Assembly (NCBI GenBank): GCA_905178155.1
Contig: CAJINV010000003.1
Span: 11,334,733-11,398,732, forward strand
DNA length: 64,000 nucleotides
Source: Amoebophrya sp. A120
Lineage: Eukaryota; Sar; Dinophyceae; Syndiniales; Amoebophryaceae
Direction of reading: 5' to 3'
Shown piece after piece: positions 57,426-64,000 of this stretch (position 1 is the stretch's first letter; each line of letters begins with the position of its first letter). The translations under genes were made by a program, and so were the position numbers. A model generated the notes under the pieces. The model was not told where the DNA came from. It saw nothing but the letters and a program-made list of their open reading frames with translations, and ran no database searches.

Positions 57426-60400
57426 CTAAAAGTCGTGGCACTTGGGTGGAGGTCCAATGTCCGTAAAACCTGCAGACCGGGGATCGCGCTGCCAGCGAAA
57501 GGCGCCCACACCAGCTTGCGCGGGGGCTACGAGCGCGGTGTGCATGACAGCCCTGACAGGCCCCCCGCGCACTATCCGCTGAGGGTTGGCACCGCCGTAT
57601 ATCATGATGAAAAACCCACCTGTCCACGTACTCAAGCAGAGACTTGTGGTGCAGCATAATTTGTGATCACAAATTAGCGCGTCGTCGTGCTAGGAGGGAA
57701 GAGATGTGGACCGCAGTGCTGGCTGGCGTACGAAAGCACTGCGCTTTCAGCATGACAGGAAGCAGAAGCGCCTGGAAGCAGGAAACGGCATCGCAAATTG
57801 CCTTCAAACGCGGTCGCGACCACTCCGTCACGTGGTCTTCTAGCAATGCAAGTCGACGACCTGTGTACGCAAGTCCAGCATCACAAATTTCCTTTTCCAT
57901 ACGTGGAGCGGGGATTTTTCCTCACAATACCGCAGAAGAGCGGGACGCGCAACCGGTCTTGCTTGTGCTTGCGCCGCAATCCGCCGTCTCGCTCCTTCTT
58001 TTGCACGACCTCAGCAAATATGCATTGCAAATATGTCTGGGTCTGGAAAATGGCGGACTCTTTCGTGCTGTTTTTGCATGACCCAGAAGCTCTGGCATGC
58101 ACGTAATCGCATCAGTGGTTTTGAGGAGAAGCTTGCCCAATACCTATCCCGCATGAAAAACATCAGGAGACTTTGATCACACGAAATAGGCTGCTTCTGG
58201 CTTCCACGCATGACTGATTTCGGTCTGATCCAAAATGCGCATCACAAGTTTGATCAATCTTCCAGACCCGGACATACTTGCATTTTTTGATAGCGAAAAA
58301 ATCTTCGTCGCCGTCGGCTTCTCCTTCTGCCCGCGAGGATACTAATACGTCCACCTCTTGTTCCAGTTTCTTTTCCTCTGGAGGCGGGGCCTCCCCTCCA
58401 GTACCAGTCTTGCTCATCAGCAGTGGCTGTTGATAAAGAGTTCCGCTTGCAGGGGACGATAACTGTAAACCAAGTGAGGAACTAAAACCCGATGGTGCCC
58501 CGCCTTTGGCCCCGGCCCGCTTCAGCAGGTTCGGTAGCACCATGCGTGCCTGCGTCTTGCGCGTTTCAGACAGTTTCACGCGCACGTCGTTAAAGTAGTT
58601 CAGCTGCTCCATGGCGGTGAAGCGCCCAACTGTGGAAAGAAAAAACTTTATCACAGTCATGTCACTAACTTGCAGGTTTTGCATTACAAATTTTTTTTAG
58701 CATCACAAGCTTTCTTTGTATTGCAGAAACACTAGGGAAATTCCCTATGAAGCTTGGCTGTCATGCATTTTTACGCATGGCGGCCAATTTTGTATTGCAA
58801 AAATGCGCATGAGTGATCGTGACGAACTTTTTTTGTTTGATACCAACCTGGGGAACTGCACTGCCTAAAAAGCGTTGGCTGCGCTCGATGTCGCGCACGA
58901 GGAGTGAGACGTCGGCTGCAGAAGAAAGGCGCACGACCGCGTCCTGGTAAAAATGAATATCCGCAGCTGGTCGTGTAGAAGCCATGGAGAAAAGCGGTCG
59001 TGATGTGGACGAAATGATACTAGTTTTGCTCTTGCTCGGGTCCAGGAGCTCGGTGCGCTGCTTTACTTTTTTTCCAACTCCTTGCATATGCACATGCTGC
59101 ACCGGGACCGCATGCTCGCAGTATTGCCGAACCGCAAAGGGAGTCAACGCCTGATCTTCATCTTCATCCCCGTGTGTCGGAGAGCAGCGCAGCGTTAATC
59201 GGACCAGCACGATCTCCGAAGCGGCGGAGTCCGGCATTTGAGACGTCGGCCCCCGATATCAAATGTAAAAATGTCTGGGTCTGGAAGGATGTAACTTGTG
59301 ATGCGCATTTCAGAACACACAAAAATCTCTGATGCATAGGCAGCAAAAGCTGCTCGCTTTTTGTCACCAAAGTGGGGGATTTGTCATGCGGATTCGGCAT
59401 TGCGGAAGCTTCTCGAAACCTGTGATGCTAGAGCTTCCATGCCAGACCTTCTGTGTCATGCAGAAACAGCATGAATCTTCCAGACCCAGACACTTTTACA
59501 TTTGATACCCGAAGACCGGAGCCGCCGGTCGTTGTAGTTCCCCTGCTCCTGGATGAGGTGGATGAGGTGGCATGATTTATTGCTCCAAGTCGCTTGTACT
59601 CTTTCCGCTGCTCATTCAGTTCCTCCTGGTGCAACACGCGCAACACCTTCCCGTCGCGTCGTTCGGGCCAGCTCGCGGGCCAGCGGTTGTGGAGGGCGGC
59701 TCGAGCAAGCAACGCTGTCTCCAGCGATTCGAATTCGAGAAAAACGTGCGCTGCTGGCCTGTTGGTGCGCGGATATCCACAGAAAAAAAAGTAACCCATC
59801 CACATCCATTTTGTCATGGAAAACGCCTAGTATCAAAAAATCATGTGTTTTTTATGCAAACAATGGATGTGGATGGGTTTTTTTCTGTGGATAGCGGATG
59901 CGGCGACATCCGAATGTGCTGTGGCAGATCACGCGCCGCAGGATAGCTGTCCCCCGAAATACGACCACTTTCGCCCTGCATTTTTCGAGCGAAAAACTTC
60001 TTAGGCAAATGATCGCGCGAGCTGCCCCGCGTGGGGCCTGTAGAACAATTGTTCCGCCGGTGGTCGTCGTCCACGATCTGCTGCGCAAGATGAACTTCTG
60101 GGGTTTCAGAAGTTCTAGTACTATTTGCTTGTTGTGCGCGGCGCGCCGCCGTTTCTGCTGCAAGCACCAGGTCAACATCGTCATTGTCAACACAAGAACC
60201 ATCTTCTTCGCCCCCCAACGAGCCTCTGGAGAAGTCTTTCCCCTCCGTCCGCTGGCGCTCCTGCCGCACGAGGTAAGCGAAACCCACCAGGAGCGCGGAA
60301 AGCGACAGGAACACCGGGGCGTTTTCCACGTAAAGTGTTCTCTTCCCAGTAGAGGAGGTAGTTGTAGTGGTGGAAGTCTTGGCTCCGCGCGCTGGCTCGG

Positions 60401-63400
60401 GCTCCACCGGATGGAAACGGAATAGCTTGCCCTGGTGGACGAAAAGCGATTCGCTCCGTCTTAGTGCCTGCGCAACTTGCTGTGGAAGATACTCTACGTC
60501 GCGTAATAAGCGGCCCTCAAATAAGGTCAGAGGTCACGAGGCAACATTTGACGCCCGGACGCTTGACGACAGAGCCTGACGCGCGTGACGTCGTATGGGC
60601 TAAGCACTAACTGAACCGAAACCATGCCGCGCGGAGCAAAAAGAATTTGGCAGGCAGACTAGCCTCTGTCCGCACTGTAAAGACCCTTGCATGCTAACCC
60701 CAATGCCGGCGACACAAAAGCATCGGGGGGCTATCTGCCCTCTGCGTTTCTAAAAAGGGAGCTAGCGCGGTTCTTTTGCAAAAATTCCGAGGGGCTAGCC
60801 GCCCTTTGCATTTTGTAAAGGAGATCTAGCCCGTGCCCGGTCCTGGGGCAAAAATTTCGGGTAGCTAACCTCCCTTTGCATTTCAAAGAGGGAGGCTAGC
60901 TCGGTCCCTGGGCAAAAATTTCGAGTGGCTAACCTCCCTTTGCATTTCAAAAAGGGAGGTTAGCCCGGTCCCTGGGCAAAAATTTCGGGTAGCTAGCCTT
61001 CCTTTGCATTGCATTTCAAAAAGGGGAGTTAGCCCTTGAGCAAAAATTTCGAAGGGCTAACCGCCCTTTTCATTTTTAAAAGGGCGGCTAGGAAAAATGA
61101 ATTGGCGGGCTTTTGCTAGCCGCCCTGTTCAACATGAAAAGGGCGGTTAGGAAAAAAAAGCGCGCGGCCACGCACTCCCTTTCACACACTGTGCGCGCAC
61201 ATGATGCCGGCGTGGTGGGAGTAAAAAAAATTTTCGCGCGCTGCGCGCGCCCGAGTCGTAACCTTCTTTCTTCGGGATTTAGCGCCTGGGCAAAAATTTC
61301 AATGTGCTAACCTCTGTTTGCATTTCAAAAAGGAAGGTTAGGAAAAATGAATTCGCGCACTTTTCCTTTTGCTAACCGCCCTTTTCAAAATGAAAAAGGC
61401 GGCTAGAAAAAAAAAATCTGGCCGCTTTCCCAGGCTCAGCCTGGAAAAACGGCACATTTTTTTTTCCTAGCCGTCCTTTTCATTTTGAAAAGGGCGGCTA
61501 CGAAAAAGGCGCCAGTTCATTTTTCCTACCCTCCCTTTTTCAAATCTCGTTCTCTTCTCGTGCCCAAGCCGTGGCTGCCCATTACCTGAAAAAGTATTGA
61601 GCTTGTGAAAATTTAAGTGGTTCTTTTCTAGCAGCCAGGCTGTGCAAGTTGCGGCAGATGCACTATCACAAGGAAAAGCAAACGATACGCATCGCAAACG
61701 CAAAAACCTGCTTGCGTTTTTTATTGTCCGGAAAGGAGAGCAATCAGTAGCGCCACTCGTCGCGCACGCAGCATGGGATTGCGGCGGGCGAGGAGTAGGT
61801 TTATTTTCCGGTTTTCAGTTGCATTCCTCGTTTTTTCTGTTCAGTTCTTGTGCCTGGGCTGTGCAGTTGCCGCAGACGCGCTACGCCAGTGATTAAGCGT
61901 ATGCATCTTTGCATCTTGTTACACGGAAGCAACTTGCGCTGTTTGTTCTACGGAAATAAAGGGCGCACGCCTGCCGCACAAGGACGAGCACCAGACGCAG
62001 CGCACAAAGGTTCCGACGCTTTTTTGTTTTCCATTCCTAGTCGTCAGCGACTCGCGCTCGCTAAAATTATTCCGAGCGATGGGGCGTCAAATGTCTGGAC
62101 TTATGAAAGGGCCTGCGCAACTTGCTGTGGAAGATACACGCCCAATCTTCGGACGGGCTCGAGCTGCAACACTGCTATTAGGTCCAACCCATCTTGCGTT
62201 TCCATGATCGCTTCTGCGACGACAACCCTGCTGGACAAGGGTCGTTGTGGTTCGTTCCGGGAGCGCGACTCGACGTCCCCAACTTCTTCTCCGCCGAGAG
62301 AGGATATTTTTGCCATGTTTAGCCCTGACGTCGTAACGGCGCCCCGTCTGTTGTTCGTGGTTCGGCGGGCGCCCGCGTTGGTTGAGGTTCTATAATTCGC
62401 TGCTACTGGAGGTTCTGGTTGTATCGTCGTCGCCCGATCTTTGCCTTCTCGTGTAGTACCAGCTGCGCCGGTCAGTTGTAGCTGGCCGACCTTATGCTGT
62501 GAATAAATGGAAAAACCGAACGCGGGATTTAAAAGGTCCGGGGCCCCCTCACTGGCCCCCGCCTCGTCTCCGTTTTCACTGCCCACATCAAACAACTTTC
62601 GGCGTCGTTTGCCATTGTGGTTCCGGCATCTTCGGGCACGCTTTCTCGTACTCCTCCGGATCTTATCGTAAGGAAAAATGCCTCCTCCTCCCCATATCCA
62701 AAAGAAAATTTGTAATGCTGCTTTGTGGCCACAAAGACAAATCAGCTCTGTCTTGTGTACAAGGCAAACGGTACCCCTGTGGCGCATTGTGCAGCGAGTC
62801 TGTCATGCGTTTTCGCCTATGTCAGACTTGTCTCTCATTCTCAGCTGCTAGCCGGATGCGCACGCAAATCTTCAATGAGGATGAGCTTAGATCATGCCGA
62901 CAAGCTCTTGCTGCAATACAAAGCTCATCTGTGCACACCAATCCAGCAACACAATTTGTCTTTTGAATATGGGGTGCGGGCTCATCTTTTCACTTCGATA
63001 GATGTGCAGCTCCTCGTTGTGATCCCCTGCTTTGCCTCCAGCGTGTTTACTCACGGTACTAGTCGCGGCCGTTTCCTTGTCAAGATGAAGAGACGCTCCA
63101 GCTGCAGCTCCTCCCTCGACTTTAGGTCCTGGCTTTAGAGAACACGAGGACCTACTCTCCTCTTTACTTCTGGTAGTCTCGACCTCTCCGGGCGGAGCGT
63201 TGCTCGAAGTCAATGTCGAAGCCAGTTTCAATACGGAAGACGAAGAAGTGCCATCTCCTCCGCTGATGGCAATTTTTGAAGCCGAATTGCTTCCGTCTTC
63301 AGCCACTGGCTCCGGTTCAGGAGAAATTGTCGCACCGGCAAGCAAAACCGCACCCGCTCTCGACTCGGCGCGAAACTTCAATATTGGCCCGATGTCGTGG

Positions 63401-64000
63401 TCCGCATCTTTCTCAGCGTTTTCGAGTAGAAGCGAAGTTGCAACGTCTGCAGGCCTAACACGCCTTCTCTTCGACGACGCCAAGCTCTCGCGTTGTATGG
63501 GAATGCCAGATGGAGGTGGGAAATTTGTATATAGAAATGGAAAAATGTAGTTTGTCATGCTAGTCAGCCGACCGCACGGTACCCACTAGGCACGAGCGAC
63601 TTGTGCTGTGCCCTGGTAGGTTCTTTCCTGCAGCACACTTGTTCAGTTCATGCGTTACTATTGTAGTCGAAAGTGATTTTCGCACCCAGCATTTTTTCCG
63701 TATGTTGCACGTCATGGCTTTGCCTTTGGCTTTGGCTTCCGCTGCCCAAGACAACGCTCTCCTCCCCGCTGATGCCCGCCTTGCCTTCCACCGCATATCG
63801 TCCATCATGATCATCTTCCCCCTCGTTCGTCCTCCGGGGTCCTCCAACGCCGGTCCCAGGACTGCGTACCGGCACCAAAGCACTCGCATCCGGATCCGTC
63901 TCTCTCGTCTCCGTTGCTGCCGCGCCAACACTTTTTATCTCTGGTTTGTCTGCGGGCCTTTGGCTTTGGCTTTGCTTTGCCGCCTTGCCGGATGCGTTTG
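57426..64000 (-). CDS. RRM-like protein with one hydrophobic segment, nine exons, 5' partial
   Basis: Exons 5' to 3': 64000 (open)-63668, 63518-62984, 62659-62111, 60465-59894, 59768-59508, 59251-58843, 58625-58293, 58013-57902 and 57644-57426 (TAG). Joined across the elements they give 1106 visible codons in one frame. The N-terminal 470 residues are polar and low-complexity, with a basic cluster (RRSTRKRARRCRNHNGKRRR). A hydrophobic segment (VFLSLSALLVGFAYLV) lies near residue 525. Across the fourth/fifth exon junction the sequence RPAAHVFLEFESLETALLAR then AALHNRWPASW resembles the RNP1 strand and second helix of an RRM, closest in feel to Acinus/SAFB-type RRMs, but a clear RNP2 was not found. 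The C-terminal part is unrecognised. The RRM call is tentative. Confidence 0.68.
57650..57901. mobile_element. Introner-like element in RRM-like gene (252 bp)
   Basis: High arm, minus strand, TATGGAAAAGGAAATTTGTG; low arm TGCAGCATAATTTGTGATC, pairing over AATTTGTGAT. Flanks TGTGG and CGTGG. Exons join RST-SLCLSTWTGGFF in frame. A GT-AG pair one codon away would also keep frame. Confidence 0.65.
58019..58292. mobile_element. Introner-like element, TCTGGGTCTGG class (274 bp)
   Basis: Low arm TATGCATTGCAAATATGTC then TGGGTCTGGAA; high arm on the minus strand TATCAAAAAATGCAAGTATG then TCCGGGTCTGGAAG. Flanks GCAAA and GCGAA. Exons join DEDFFA-EVVQKKERD. Confidence 0.85.
58631..58842. mobile_element. 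Introner-like element (212 bp)
   Basis: Low arm TGTGGAAAGAAAAAACTTTA, high arm on the minus strand TATCAAACAAAAAAAGTTCG, exact flanks CCAAC. Exons join AVPQVG-RFTAMEQL. A GTATC donor and a CACAG acceptor are available that would also keep frame, adding one Val. Confidence 0.78.
59257..59507. mobile_element. Introner-like element, TCTGGGTCTGG class (251 bp)
   Basis: Perfect-looking arms: TATCAAATGTAAAAATGTC then TGGGTCTGGAAG, and CTTCCAGACCCAGACACT then TTTACATTTGATA. Exact flanks CCCGA on both sides. Very similar to the element at 15450-15711, which implies recent spread. Exons join GGSGLR-GPTSQMPD. Confidence 0.9.
59774..59893. mobile_element. Minimal introner-like element (120 bp)
   Basis: Arms TATCCACAG followed by an A run and CCCATCCACATCCATT at both ends, leaving about 45 bp of interior. 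Exact flanks GCGGA. Exons join IRMSPHP-RTNRPAAHVFLEF, within the RRM-like segment. Confidence 0.85.
60466..62137. repeat. Intron bounded by exact 27-bp direct repeat
   Basis: The sequence starting GCCTGCGCAACTTGCTGTGG and ending AAGATAC occurs at 60466-60492 and again at 62111-62137, exactly 1645 bp apart, and encodes YLPQQVAQA in the gene frame in both copies. Joining anywhere within the repeat restores the frame. An inner inverted pair ACATTTGACGCCC lies at 60544-60556 and 62082-62094. A GTGTATC donor (inside the upper copy) and a GTAGAG acceptor (before the lower copy) would give a GT-AG intron that also keeps frame. Confidence 0.8.
60715..61525. repeat. Array of hairpin units, GCTAGCCGCCCTTTTCATTTT
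   Basis: About nine diverged units of a stem-loop such as CTAACCTCCCTTTGCATTTC followed by AAAAAGGGAGGTTAG, most preceded by TGGGCAAAAATTTCG. Stems are 12-16 bp. The array fills much of the 1.6-kb intron and looks like repeated insertion of a small foldback element. No coding content. Confidence 0.75.
62665..62983. mobile_element. Introner-like element (319 bp)
   Basis: Inner arms CCCCATATCCAAAAGAAAAT (low) and, on the minus strand, CCCCATATTCAAAAGACAAA (high) pair well, while the outer parts are diverged. Flanks ATCTT at 62660-62664 and 62984-62988. Exons join RSEK-IRRSTRKRARR in frame. Confidence 0.65.
63524..63667. mobile_element. Short introner-like element (144 bp)
   Basis: Arms are weak: low arm TTTGTATATAGAAATGG then AAAAATGTAGTTTGTCATG; high arm on the minus strand ACTACAATAGTAACGCATG. 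Flanks GGAAA and CGAAA. Exons join AKITF-PPPSGIPIQ in frame. This is the least certain junction of this gene. Confidence 0.5.

Noticed and set aside
1-64000. tRNA, rRNA or CRISPR features
   Set aside because: No cloverleaf with matching stems, no conserved rRNA blocks and no regularly spaced direct repeats with unique spacers were seen by eye. A tRNA-search program could still find one.

Overview
The window comes from a nuclear genome of the dinoflagellate lineage (dinoflagellates in the broad sense, including syndinians such as Amoebophrya). The strongest marker is an exact copy of the conserved dinoflagellate trans-spliced leader at 54203-54224. Other signs agree: every recognisable gene lies on the minus strand, most of the DNA is non-coding, and genes are cut by short inverted-repeat elements that resemble the introners described in Amoebophrya and other dinoflagellates. 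All three standard stop codons are used. I saw no bacterial signals, rRNA, tRNA or CRISPR array.

Layout, low to high coordinate. 1-4.7 kb: no gene, with an AT-rich island and small repeats. 5.08-17.93 kb: one very large minus-strand gene whose visible part codes for 2208 residues in nine exons, down to 36 nt, with hydrophobic/amphipathic helical modules, acidic and His-rich linkers and a recurring S-S/T-F motif. 21.4-23.6 kb: a Cys-containing unknown protein gene, plus a small exon that may belong further up the large gene. 23.6-34.4 kb: mostly repeats, with a His-rich exon at 28.1-28.4 kb and a possible C-terminal exon at 25.3-25.5 kb. 34.4-37.85 kb: a 3.4-kb internal exon of a paralogue of the large gene. 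38-44 kb: purine-rich repeat, minisatellite and element copies. 44.2-53.5 kb: a seven-exon gene for a membrane protein of about 12 segments and 1559 residues. 54.2 kb: spliced-leader relic. 55.55-56.38 kb: ankyrin-repeat protein. 57.4-64.0 kb (continuing off the window): a nine-exon gene with an RRM-like half-domain and one hydrophobic segment.

The central result is how the exons fit together. The ORFs are broken by elements with terminal inverted repeats, usually starting with TA and flanked by 5-bp direct repeats. Removing the element plus one copy of the repeat restores the reading frame at every junction I could pair, 19 in three genes, plus one more intron bounded by a 27-bp direct repeat and one with weak repeats. 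In several cases the apparent ATG or stop of an ORF lies inside an element arm, so simple ORF calling gives false gene ends here. The arms fall into two main sequence classes (TCTGGGTCTGGAA and GAGTAAAAnCG) plus minor ones. Whether removal occurs in RNA or DNA, and whether GT-AG borders are used, cannot be decided from sequence alone.

The large gene and its paralogues form a protein family I do not recognise. It is the best candidate in the window for an undescribed system.
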